From positions 1 through 6,840 of the forward strand of contig CAITCX010000082.1 of NCBI GenBank assembly GCA_903890885.1: DNA of 6,840 nt. The letters are read 5' to 3'. The translations under genes were made by a program, and so were the position numbers. The notes beneath the pieces are model-generated. The model did not search any database. It saw only the letters and a list, made by a program, of their open reading frames with translations, and was not told where the DNA came from. The stretch is from an uncultured Dehalococcoidia bacterium (GTDB lineage: Bacteria; Chloroflexota; Dehalococcoidia; Dehalococcoidales; UBA3254). Positions 1 to 6,459 of the stretch are shown here, piece after piece; the first letter of the stretch is position 1, and every line of letters begins with the position of its first letter.

Positions 1-20
1 ATCTGGCAAATTACCATTCT

Positions 21-49
21 ATTATATGAGAATCGATGCTTATTGTAAA
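21..49 (-). promoter_or_regulatory. Sigma-A-type promoter downstream of queA, firing leftward
   Basis: Read on the minus strand, a TTTACA box (44-49) is followed after exactly 17 bases by a perfect TATAAT box (21-26). This is the best promoter match in the window: 5 of 6 and 6 of 6 bases with optimal spacing. Transcription should begin near position 14 and run out of the left edge. It lies about 23 bases past the queA stop codon, so it probably serves a separate downstream unit. In Bacillota that neighbour is often tgt, but no part of such a gene is visible here. Chance occurrence in this AT-rich gap is possible. Confidence 0.6.
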
Positions 50-71
50 AGCCGTCCGTAAAATATTTTCC

Positions 72-1103
72 TCAGATAATTAACATTGCATCACCGAAAC
101 TGTAAAAGCGATATTTTTGGGTTATGGCTTCCTGGTAGGCCTTGAAAACCAATTCCCTACCTGCAAAGGCGGATACCAGCATAAGCAAGGTGGATTTTGG
201 CAGGTGGAAGTTGGTGATCATGGCATCCATAACCTTGAAGCTGTAACCCGGATAGATAAAGTCTTTGACCCAGCCGTTCCATTCCTGTAAAGTCCCACCC
301 GGCGAAGCATGGGCGGCAGACTCGACCAGCCTGACCGAGGTAGTTCCTACACAAATGACCCGGCGGCCTTCCTTTTTGGCGATATTGATTTCCTGAGCGA
401 CTTCTTGACTGATCATGCCGTATTCCGGGAATATCGGGTGTTCGGGGATCTCATCGACCTGAACAGGCCGGAAGGTATTTAAGCCCACGTGAAGGGTGAC
501 AAAAACACAACGCACACCCATAATTTTTAGTTTTTCCAGCAATTCCGGAGTGAAATGCAGTCCGGCGGTGGGTGCTGCCACGCTGCCTTCTGTCTGGGCA
601 TATACAGTCTGGTAGCGTTCGGGATCTACCAGGGGGGCGTGGATGTAAGGGGGCAGGGGCACCAATCCGATTTGAGGCAGGACAGTTTCATCGGAAAAAC
701 GGACCAGGCGGATACCTGCCTCAAATATTTCAATTACTTCAGCGATGACATCCGTTTTACCAATCATCTCCGCCTGCAGGCCGATTTCAACTTTTTTACT
801 GGAACCGATCAAGCACTCCCAGAGGTTGGTTTCAAGGCGTCTTAAAAGCAGGATTTCGATCTTTTTTCCATTATCCTTGCGCAGGGCAAACAGGCGCGCC
901 CGGATGACCCGGCTGTTGTTAAAGACCAGGACGTCACCTGCTTTCAGGTAGTCCGTCACATCTATAAAACGACGGTGAGTCAGCGAACCGGTGAGCCGGG
1001 TGGTCACCAGCAGGCGTGAATGATCGCGCGGTTCAATGGGGGTTTGAGCAATCAATTCCTGCGGCAGTTGGTAGTCATAATCGCTGGTTCTTAAACACGT
1101 CAT
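72..1103 (-). CDS. queA: S-adenosylmethionine:tRNA ribosyltransferase-isomerase QueA
   Basis: QueA transfers and isomerises the ribosyl part of S-adenosylmethionine onto the 7-aminomethyl-7-deazaguanine at tRNA position 34. This makes epoxyqueuosine, the step before queuosine, in the cytoplasm. The 343-residue product has the family's normal length and its recognisable blocks: YDYQLPQELIAQ near the N-terminus, GDVLVFNNSRVIRARL, AAPTAGLHFT, HVGLNTFRPV, CVGTTSVRLVES, MDAMITNFHLPKSTLLMLVSAF and a C-terminal YRFYSFGDAM. No frameshift or missing block is seen. The frame stays open upstream to a TTG at 1124, but that would place the ribosome binding site inside the gene. The ATG at 1103 is preceded by AAAGGAG at 9 bases and is preferred. 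The gene stands alone, diverging from the phosphoribosyltransferase gene, so it needs its own promoter in 1104-1311; I could not identify a convincing one. No terminator hairpin follows it in the window. Confidence 0.96.
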   Translation of the reverse strand: MTCLRTSDYDYQLPQELIAQTPIEPRDHSRLLVTTRLTGSLTHRRFIDVTDYLKAGDVLVFNNSRVIRARLFALRKDNGKKIEILLLRRLETNLWECLIGSSKKVEIGLQAEMIGKTDVIAEVIEIFEAGIRLVRFSDETVLPQIGLVPLPPYIHAPLVDPERYQTVYAQTEGSVAAPTAGLHFTPELLEKLKIMGVRCVFVTLHVGLNTFRPVQVDEIPEHPIFPEYGMISQEVAQEINIAKKEGRRVICVGTTSVRLVESAAHASPGGTLQEWNGWVKDFIYPGYSFKVMDAMITNFHLPKSTLLMLVSAFAGRELVFKAYQEAITQKYRFYSFGDAMLII

Positions 1104-1112
1104 ATTTACGAT

Positions 1113-1119
1113 CTCCTTT
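1113..1119 (-). promoter_or_regulatory. Ribosome binding site fixing the queA start
   Basis: On the minus strand AAAGGAG ends 9 bases before the ATG at 1103. Its position decides for that ATG over the in-frame TTG at 1124, which would make this site part of the coding region. Confidence 0.8.
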
Positions 1120-1135
1120 CTCAATTGTAGCAGTA

Positions 1136-1177
1136 TGCGCCTCTTGCGTACCAGCTGCAGGCGATTTTTGGGCGCAA
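1136..1177. other. Nested inverted repeats in the queA / phosphoribosyltransferase divergent region
   Basis: TGCGCC (1136-1141) is complementary to GGCGCA (1171-1176). TTGCG (1144-1148) is complementary to CGCAA (1173-1177). The right-hand arm is shared, so the two pairings exclude each other. On the minus strand this would sit in the queA leader if transcription starts upstream of it. The stems are only 5-6 bp with loops of 24-29 bases, no uridine run follows, and no known riboswitch core is recognisable. It may be chance. Confidence 0.2.
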
Positions 1178-1200
1178 ACCGGTCATCCTTTTCATCTACT

Positions 1201-1228
1201 TTGAATTTATCTGCATTCGTATTAAAAT
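1201..1228 (+). promoter_or_regulatory. Possible sigma-A promoter for the rightward cluster
   Basis: TTGAAT (1201-1206) and TAAAAT (1223-1228) are separated by 16 bases, matching the consensus at 4 of 6 and 5 of 6 positions. A start near 1235 would give a leader of roughly 75 bases before the phosphoribosyltransferase. It is the best rightward candidate in the 1104-1311 divergent gap, but the -35 match and spacing are only moderate. Confidence 0.4.
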
Positions 1229-1299
1229 AGTAGAGTGGTTTTCAGTTCTCCTAACGGAATTCGTCTGTTAACCTCAATAATCAAGGCGACCCTCACAGC

Positions 1300-1304
1300 A
1301 GGAG
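1300..1304 (+). promoter_or_regulatory. Ribosome binding site pointing to an ACG start
   Basis: AGGAG lies 7 bases before the ACG codon at 1312, which is ideal spacing. No ATG, GTG or TTG in the correct frame lies between the in-frame stop TAA (1252-1254) and the GTG at 1456. This site is therefore the main evidence for where translation of the phosphoribosyltransferase begins, or once began. Confidence 0.6.
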
Positions 1305-1311
1305 CATTTCC

Positions 1312-1989
1312 ACGGAACAACTGACCGAGTCTAAGATTCTTTTCGAGAACCGTGCCGATGCCGGACGTAAACTGGCAGCGGAACTGGCGTGTTATGCTAA
1401 CCAACCCTGCGTCGTTTTAGCTATCCCCAACGGTGGAGTACCTTTAGCTATAGAAGTGGCCAAAGCTCTGAAGGCCGATCTGGACATAATTATCTGCCGT
1501 AAACTGGCTTTACCTATGAATCCGGCAGGGGGACTGGGCGCGGTAGCAGATGACGGAACTACTATTATTAATCAGGATGTGGCTGCCCGCGATGGAATTT
1601 CTCCCGAACAAATCGAGTATGAAGTAGGACAGATCAAAGCCAACATCAAACAGAGAATATTGAGCTACCGGGGAGATAGCCGGCCATCGCGTCTCACCGG
1701 AAAAATTGCCATAATTGTAGATGACGGCCTGGCCTCCGGCATAACAATGACGGTCGCAATCGAATCAGTGCGTCACCGCCGTCCGCGGGAGATTGTGGCG
1801 GCTGTTCCGCTGGCCTCTTCCACCGGTTTTAAGCGCGCATCAGCTACAGCTAACCGCGTGGCAGCCTGCGCTGTCTCCAGTCAATCCGAGTTTTATCTGG
1901 CCGATTTTTACCGGAACTGGCGCGATATAAGCGATAAAGAGGTGGTTTATGCCCTGGAGCAGTGGAGGAAACAGGACCCTTTTATGTAA
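1312..1989 (+). CDS. Phosphoribosyltransferase-family protein (COG1926 type), apparent ACG start
   Basis: This is a stand-alone type I phosphoribosyltransferase-fold protein of about 225 residues; its substrate is unknown. Counting from ACG 1312, the blocks are FENRADAGRKLA (11-22), AIPNGGVPLA (37-46), CRKLALPMNP (62-71), GAVADDG (76-82), the PRPP-binding loop IIVDDGLASGITM (134-146, with acidic pair D137-D138) and a C-terminal FYRNWRDISDKEVVYALE (199-216). This order matches the family from end to end, so the reading frame is intact. Two blocks differ from the usual form: NGG where PRGG is typical, and SGIT where TG(A/G)T is typical. The only ordinary start in frame is GTG 1456, which would remove the first 48 residues including the NGGVP block, and is unlikely. 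The ACG at 1312 sits 7 bases after AGGAG and gives MEQLTESKILFENR-, a natural N-terminus. This may be a true rare start, a start-codon mutation (ATG to ACG) or a base error. It leads the rightward cluster, 52 bases before the DUF212 gene. Confidence 0.75.
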   Translation, partial: TEQLTESKILFENRADAGRKLAAELACYANQPCVVLAIPNGGVPLAIEVAKALKADLDIIICRKLALPMNPAGGLGAVADDGTTIINQDVAARDGISPEQIEYEVGQIKANIKQRILSYRGDSRPSRLTGKIAIIVDDGLASGITMTVAIESVRHRRPREIVAAVPLASSTGFKRASATANRVAACAVSSQSEFYLADFYRNWRDISDKEVVYALEQWRKQDPFM

Positions 1990-2041
1990 TATTAATTGAA
2001 GATGATAAAATACAGACAGTTGATCTTTTTTAAGGAATAAT

Positions 2042-2506
2042 ATGTTATCTGATTTTATTCACAACCAAGTTCTGATCATTGCGGCTTGCACCTGGATACT
2101 CACGCAGGCTATTAAAGTAGTGGTGATTCTGGTGCAGGAAAAGCGCCTGGACTGGAACTATATGATAGCCAGCGGCGGCATGCCCAGCGCACACACGGCC
2201 ACAGTGTGCTCCCTGGCCACCTCTATTGCCATGACGGAGGGCATGGGTTCGACCTATTTTAGTATTGCTGTGATCCTGGCGATTATTGTAATGTACGATG
2301 CCGCCGGGGTGAGGCAATCAGTGGGCCAGCACTCAGCCTTCTTGAACCGCCTGCTCAAGGAAATCAGTTTAAAGTCTACTGCTGTGGAGAGAGAAGAGGA
2401 CTTCCGTGAATTCATAGGGCATACACCCTTCCAGGTCTTGATCGGGGCCTTGTTGGGCATCGCTATCACCTGGCTGTGGCTATTTATTAGACCCCTTCTG
2501 GCATAG
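2042..2506 (+). CDS. DUF212 / divergent PAP2-family membrane protein (YuiD-like)
   Basis: This is a small integral membrane protein of 154 residues, the usual size for the family (Pfam DUF212, related to PAP2 acid phosphatases; B. subtilis YuiD is a member). Its biochemical role is not established. The sequence shows a hydrophobic N-terminal segment (about 9-31), the family signature SGGMPSAHTA (44-53) that resembles a PAP2 phosphatase motif, a hydrophobic stretch (about 70-85), MYDAAGVRQSVGQHSAFLN (84-102), EFIGHTP (123-129) and a last membrane segment (about 130-152). The block usually reading close to GVRR-AGxQA-xLN is altered here (GVRQSVGQHSAFLN). The start is supported by AAGGA 5 bases upstream. 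The 52-base gap before it and the 3-base gap to rlmN suggest one transcript for all three genes. Confidence 0.88.
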   Translation: MLSDFIHNQVLIIAACTWILTQAIKVVVILVQEKRLDWNYMIASGGMPSAHTATVCSLATSIAMTEGMGSTYFSIAVILAIIVMYDAAGVRQSVGQHSAFLNRLLKEISLKSTAVEREEDFREFIGHTPFQVLIGALLGIAITWLWLFIRPLLA

Positions 2507-2509
2507 CTT

Positions 2510-3625
2510 ATGGATAAAGAGCCAGTTTACCTTCTAGACCTAAACTCCGAAGAGCTTAAAGCCCTGGTTGTTACTCTGGGGGAAAAAGCCTACCGGGCAG
2601 ACCAGTTGGCACAGTGGATATATAAAAAGTCGGCGGTTTCTTTCGATGAGATGAGCGATTTGCCTCAAGGCTTTCGCTCAAAGCTGCAGGAAGCTGCCGT
2701 ATTTTTCACGCTTAAACCTCTGGAAGACAAGATTTCTTGCGACGGTCAAACCCGCAAAATCCTTTTTCAACTGGAGGACGGGCAGACCATCGAGTCCACT
2801 CTGATGTTTTATGAAAACACCAACTCAGGCCGCGAAAGACGCACTGTGTGCATTTCTACGCAGGTGGGCTGCCCGATGGCCTGCCATTTCTGCGCAACCG
2901 GTCAGCAGGGCTTCGTACGCAATCTGCGGCCGGGAGAAATACTGGAACAGGTTCTCTATTTTATTCATTTGATAAAGACGACAGTGACGACTGAAGACCG
3001 CGAGTTAGCCCGCAAAGCTATTACCAACGTGGTTTTGATGGGCATGGGCGAACCACTGGCCAATTATGAAAATGTGAGGACAGCGGTGCAAACCCTAAAT
3101 TCTAAATACGGGGTGGAACTGGGTGCCCGCCAGATCACTCTCTCGACCTCGGGATTGGTACCACAGCTCAGGCGACTGGCCGAAGAGAGCCTGCACCTGG
3201 AACTGGCCATTTCTCTGCATGCGGCAACCGACGATTTAAGAAACCGGCTGATGCCCGTTAACCGGAAATACCCTCTGGCGGAGTTGATCCCGGCTTGCAT
3301 ATATTATCTGGAAAAGACCGGCCGGCGGCCGACCTTTGAATATGCTCTTTTTGAGGGAATCAACGACTCTGCGGAAAATGCGCGGGAAACGACGGAATTG
3401 TTAAAAGGCATAAATTGCGCGGTCAATATTATTGTGGGAAATCCAACGGCCAGCAATGAATTCAGGTCGTCCTCTTTGGCAAAGGCGCAGATTTTCCAAA
3501 AACACCTATTTGCCGGCGGGATTTTCAACACCATCAGGGTGTCCAGAGGGACGGATATCGAAGCCGGCTGCGGACAACTTAAAAGCCGCTGGCTGAAAGA
3601 TACAAACAGTCAGCCGGTTAAATAA
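2510..3625 (+). CDS. rlmN: Dual-specificity rRNA/tRNA adenine-C2 methyltransferase RlmN
   Basis: RlmN is a radical-SAM enzyme that methylates carbon 2 of A2503 in 23S rRNA and, in characterised members, A37 of some tRNAs. The 371-residue product is full length. The N-terminal accessory domain begins LLDLNSEELK (8-17) and contains GEKAYRADQLAQWIYKK (24-40). The iron-sulfur cluster cysteines are C121, C125 and C128 in GCPMACHFC. The SAM-contacting GMGEP lies at 178-182. The two catalytic cysteines equivalent to E. coli C118 and C355 are C114 (TVCISTQ) and C354 (GCGQL), so all key residues are present. ATG 2510 is the first possible start, because an in-frame TAG lies only two codons upstream. 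No Shine-Dalgarno sequence is evident, and the 3-base gap to the DUF212 stop suggests translational coupling. The 3' end overlaps the convergent CoA-transferase gene by 8 bases. RlmN rather than the resistance paralogue Cfr is favoured by the full N-terminal domain and housekeeping context. Confidence 0.96.
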   Translation: MDKEPVYLLDLNSEELKALVVTLGEKAYRADQLAQWIYKKSAVSFDEMSDLPQGFRSKLQEAAVFFTLKPLEDKISCDGQTRKILFQLEDGQTIESTLMFYENTNSGRERRTVCISTQVGCPMACHFCATGQQGFVRNLRPGEILEQVLYFIHLIKTTVTTEDRELARKAITNVVLMGMGEPLANYENVRTAVQTLNSKYGVELGARQITLSTSGLVPQLRRLAEESLHLELAISLHAATDDLRNRLMPVNRKYPLAELIPACIYYLEKTGRRPTFEYALFEGINDSAENARETTELLKGINCAVNIIVGNPTASNEFRSSSLAKAQIFQKHLFAGGIFNTIRVSRGTDIEAGCGQLKSRWLKDTNSQPVK

Positions 3626-3641
3626 TTCCCTGGCTGGTTAA
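3613..3641 (+). repeat. Short imperfect direct repeat at the convergent gene junction
   Basis: GCCGGTTAA (3613-3621) recurs as GCTGGTTAA (3633-3641), matching at 8 of 9 bases and offset by 20. The first copy spans the end of rlmN and contains the CoA-transferase stop codon; the second lies inside the last CoA-transferase codons. It may be the trace of a small tandem duplication, or chance. Confidence 0.3.
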
Positions 3642-4760
3642 TTCTTTGATCTCACCCTGGCTTAAACCCAACTCATGGGCATATATGGCATGATTATATT
3701 CACCGGCAAGCGGTAAAAGAGGGCGCACAAGCCAGGGAGAAGCGCTCATTTTAAGCGGAGTTCCCGGAAATTTATATTGGTTGCCGTTAAAGTCTTTTAC
3801 CATAACGAAATAGCCCCGTTCATTCAACTGGATATCTTCTACCATCTCCGGAATGCTATTAACTTTGCTCCACGGGAAATGCATAGCCTGCCCGGTCTCC
3901 ACCAGTTCATCTACTCCGTGGCTCAGTGTCCATTTCTCCAAAATACTAACAATGTGGTCGAGTTTAATATGCCTTTCCTTTTCATCCAGGTAGTTTTTGT
4001 CTCTTAAATCTTCAGCCATACTTTCGGAATCCAGCCACTCTACCAGAGTATCCCACTGGTGAAACAAAGTAAGTAAAATGAAACCGTCACGGCAGGGGAA
4101 GATCCGCATAGTGTGGTTCCAATTGAAACTGCCCGATCTTTGCGCAATCTCCCTAGTATAAAAATAACGGACGAGCACATGATCTAATGCCGTCGCCGAG
4201 GACTCCTGTATGGAGATATCCAGGTATTGGCCCTGTCCAGTCAGGCGTCTCTGCCGGACAGCCAGCAGAATAGCGGTAACCGCATTCAAACAGCCCAGCT
4301 GTGAAGCTAGTGGAACCGGAGGTTGAAGGGGAGGATTTCCTGCCTCTCCATTGAGAAAAACCTGGCCGCCCATTGCAGCGGAAACCAGTTCCGAGGAACG
4401 AAATTGAGAATAGGGGCCGCTCTGGCCGAAAGGGCTGATCGAAGCTATAATCAAACCCGGATTATGCTCTCTTAAACGGTCGAAAGACAGTCCCAGAGAA
4501 GCCAGATAACCCGGCGCAAAGCTTTCTACAAGTATGTCGCGTTTTTCAACCAGACGAAGAAAGAGGTCAACGCCCTCAGGTGATTCTATATTTAAACTTA
4601 GAGCGTGTTTGCCGCGGTTTCCATAGCAGTCAGTCAAAGCCCGGCCTGGTTTTTCAATACGAATGACCTCGGCCCCCATGTCCGCCAGGATTTTGCCGCA
4701 CAGCAAACCTGGCTCATCCGCCAGGTCCAGGACTTTTATCCCCTCTAACATGCCAGGCAT
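3618..4760 (-). CDS. CaiB/BaiF family (class III) CoA-transferase, benzylsuccinate-type subclade
   Basis: This is a family III CoA-transferase of 380 residues, which moves coenzyme A between carboxylic acids through an aspartyl-CoA thioester; its own substrates cannot be read from sequence. The N-terminal half begins LEGIKVLDLADEPGLLCGKI (5-24) and ADMGAEVIRIEKPG (26-39), followed by LVESFAPGYLASLGL (77-91), SISPFGQSGPY (107-117) and TGQGQYLDISIQES (174-187). In the last block D181 aligns with the catalytic aspartate (Asp169 of formyl-CoA transferase and CaiB). PCRDGFILL (222-230) and FPGTPLKMS (331-339) are further family blocks. The LADE-G-xCGK form resembles BbsE-like proteins more than formyl-CoA transferase. 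The loop between IEKPG and the NRGKHALSLN strand (48-57) is unusually short. It is the last gene of the gltX-glnS operon, 13 bases after glnS. ATG 4760 has only a weak GAGAG upstream; the ATG three codons later (4751) is an alternative start. Confidence 0.88.
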   Translation of the reverse strand: MPGMLEGIKVLDLADEPGLLCGKILADMGAEVIRIEKPGRALTDCYGNRGKHALSLNIESPEGVDLFLRLVEKRDILVESFAPGYLASLGLSFDRLREHNPGLIIASISPFGQSGPYSQFRSSELVSAAMGGQVFLNGEAGNPPLQPPVPLASQLGCLNAVTAILLAVRQRRLTGQGQYLDISIQESSATALDHVLVRYFYTREIAQRSGSFNWNHTMRIFPCRDGFILLTLFHQWDTLVEWLDSESMAEDLRDKNYLDEKERHIKLDHIVSILEKWTLSHGVDELVETGQAMHFPWSKVNSIPEMVEDIQLNERGYFVMVKDFNGNQYKFPGTPLKMSASPWLVRPLLPLAGEYNHAIYAHELGLSQGEIKELTSQGII

Positions 4761-4773
4761 ATTGTAGCTCTCA

Positions 4774-6459
4774 TTATTCCTGCTGTTTTTGTACCTTTAC
4801 CCAATCATCCCGTAGAGACACGGTCCGGTTAAAGACGAGTTTTCCCGGGGCAGTATCGGGATCGACGCAGAAATAACCCATTCTCTCAAATTGATACCGA
4901 CTGCCCGGAGCAGCGCCGGCGAGAAAAGGTTCTATCCGGCAGGAGGGTAGGACCTCGAGCGAATCCCGGTTGACATTAGACATGAAATCAGCCCCTTCTT
5001 CCACATCGCCGGGGTCTTCTTTGGTGAACAGCTTTTCATACAAACGTACTTCAGCTTCCAGTGCATGCGCGGCCGAAACCCAGTGGATGGTCGACTTAAC
5101 CTTACGGTGGTCCGGGGAATCACCGCCGCGCGTAGCCGGGTCATAGGTACAATGCACCTCTATCACTTCGCCGGTATTGGGATCCTTAGTTACACCTGTG
5201 CAGGTAACAAAATAGGCATACCTGAGCCTTATCTCTCGACCTGGCGACAGGCGGTAGTATTTGGGCGGAGGGACTTCGCGGAAATCATCCTGCTCGATAT
5301 AGAGAACCCGGGAAAAGGGCACTTTGCGTGCTCCAGCGGCGGGATTCTCGGGATTATTTAACGCATCGAACTCTTCCACCTGATTTTCAGGGTAGTTATC
5401 AATAACCAGGCGCAAGGGGCGCAGGACACCCATGACCCGTGACGAGTTTTTATTCAGGTCCTCGCGGACACAATGCTCCAGCAGAGCCAAATCAGCCGTG
5501 CTGTTAGTCTTGGCCACGCCGATCATCTTACAGGCGTTGATAAGAGCCTCGGGGGAGTAACCGCGGCGGCGTAATCCCGAAAGGGTCGGCAAACGCGGGT
5601 CATCAAATCCGCGCACAATGCCTTCATCTATCATCCGCTTGAAAAAGCGCTTGCTCATGACCGTATAAGTGAAATTAAGCCTGGCAAACTCGATTTGCTG
5701 CGGATGATGGATGCCGAGCGCATCCAGGAACCAGTCATACAGCGGACGGTGGTCTTCAAATTCCAGTGAACAAAGAGAATGTGTAATACCCTCAATGGAG
5801 TCCTCAATGCCGTGGGCCCAGTCATACATGGGGTAGATACACCAGGCATCACCCGTATGTGGATGCGTGGCATGCAGGATACGGTACATGACCGGATCAC
5901 GCATGTTTATATTAGGGGAGGCCATATCTATCTTCGCGCGTAAAACCCGTAAGCCATCCGGGAATTCCCCAGCCCGCATGCGTTTAAACAAATCAAGGTT
6001 TTCCGCCACCGGGCGGTCCCGGTAAGGGCTGGGTTTACCAGGCTCGGTCAGGGTGCCACGGTATTCCCGGATTTGCTCGGCGGTCAAATCATCAATATAG
6101 GCTTTGCCGGCCTCGATAAGCTGTAAAGCGTATTGATAGGTTTGCTCAAAGTAGCTAGAAGCGTAATACAAACGGTCTTCCCAATCAAATCCCAACCAGT
6201 GGACGTCCCGGATAATGGCATCGATGTATTCCTGTTCTTCCTTGACCGGGTTGGTATCATCGAAACGCAGGTTGCACTTACCACCGAACTCGGCAGCGAT
6301 ACCGAAGCTGATCCAGATGGCCTTGGCATGCCCAATGTGTAAATAGCCATTAGGTTCCGGTGGAAACCGGGTGTGCACCCGTCCGCCGTTTTTATTGTTT
6401 GAGATATCCTGGCGGACAATATCCCTGATAAAATCGCCAGGCGCAGTTGAATCTGTCAT
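4774..6459 (-). CDS. glnS: Glutaminyl-tRNA synthetase GlnRS
   Basis: This class I aminoacyl-tRNA synthetase joins glutamine to tRNA-Gln using ATP in the cytoplasm. The 561 residues match the bacterial family length (E. coli, 554). The catalytic Rossmann domain carries FPPEPNGYLHIGHAKA (32-47, with the HIGH signature at 41-44), the DDTNPVKEEQEYID block (67-80), YDWAHGIEDSIEGITHSLCS (212-231) and FEDHRPLYDW (234-243), the GlnRS-type form that separates it from GluRS. The KMSKS-type loop is VMSKR (267-271), then DDPRLPTLSGLRRRGYSPEA. The C-terminal beta-barrel anticodon-binding domain is complete to VSLRDDWVKVQ. The ATG at 6459 has AAGGGGG 11 bases upstream, a somewhat long spacing. The gene follows gltX by 45 bases without a terminator, so the two are probably co-transcribed. 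Many Bacillota lack GlnRS and amidate Glu-tRNA-Gln with GatCAB, so its presence may reflect lineage-specific retention or transfer. Confidence 0.97.
   Translation of the reverse strand: MTDSTAPGDFIRDIVRQDISNNKNGGRVHTRFPPEPNGYLHIGHAKAIWISFGIAAEFGGKCNLRFDDTNPVKEEQEYIDAIIRDVHWLGFDWEDRLYYASSYFEQTYQYALQLIEAGKAYIDDLTAEQIREYRGTLTEPGKPSPYRDRPVAENLDLFKRMRAGEFPDGLRVLRAKIDMASPNINMRDPVMYRILHATHPHTGDAWCIYPMYDWAHGIEDSIEGITHSLCSLEFEDHRPLYDWFLDALGIHHPQQIEFARLNFTYTVMSKRFFKRMIDEGIVRGFDDPRLPTLSGLRRRGYSPEALINACKMIGVAKTNSTADLALLEHCVREDLNKNSSRVMGVLRPLRLVIDNYPENQVEEFDALNNPENPAAGARKVPFSRVLYIEQDDFREVPPPKYYRLSPGREIRLRYAYFVTCTGVTKDPNTGEVIEVHCTYDPATRGGDSPDHRKVKSTIHWVSAAHALEAEVRLYEKLFTKEDPGDVEEGADFMSNVNRDSLEVLPSCRIEPFLAGAAPGSRYQFERMGYFCVDPDTAPGKLVFNRTVSLRDDWVKVQKQQE

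Noticed and set aside
1104..1124. Extended queA N-terminus from a TTG start at 1124
   Set aside because: The extension would be encoded by the AAAGGAG ribosome binding site itself, and the ATG at 1103 gives the normal family N-terminus.
1124..1136. TACAAT as a queA -10 box
   Set aside because: Transcription would start within or after the ribosome binding site, and no -35 box lies at the right distance.
1222..1404. 60-residue minus-strand frame over the divergent region
   Set aside because: It shows no recognisable motif, covers the promoter and the N-terminus of the phosphoribosyltransferase, and looks like a non-coding frame.
1456..1989. Phosphoribosyltransferase starting at GTG 1456
   Set aside because: It would cut off in-frame family blocks (RADAGRKLA and NGGVPLA), and no ribosome binding site precedes it.
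2000..2031. Possible intrinsic terminator before the DUF212 gene (AAGAT ... ATCTT then Ts)
   Set aside because: The stem is only about 5 AT-rich base pairs with a long loop, far too weak, and the genes appear co-transcribed.
3611..3640. Possible bidirectional terminator at the convergent junction (CAGCC ... GGCTG)
   Set aside because: It is a five-base-pair stem with a 16-base loop and no T-run on either side.
6084..6419. 111-residue minus-strand frame inside glnS
   Set aside because: It is an alternate-frame reading of strongly conserved GlnRS coding sequence and has no motif of its own.
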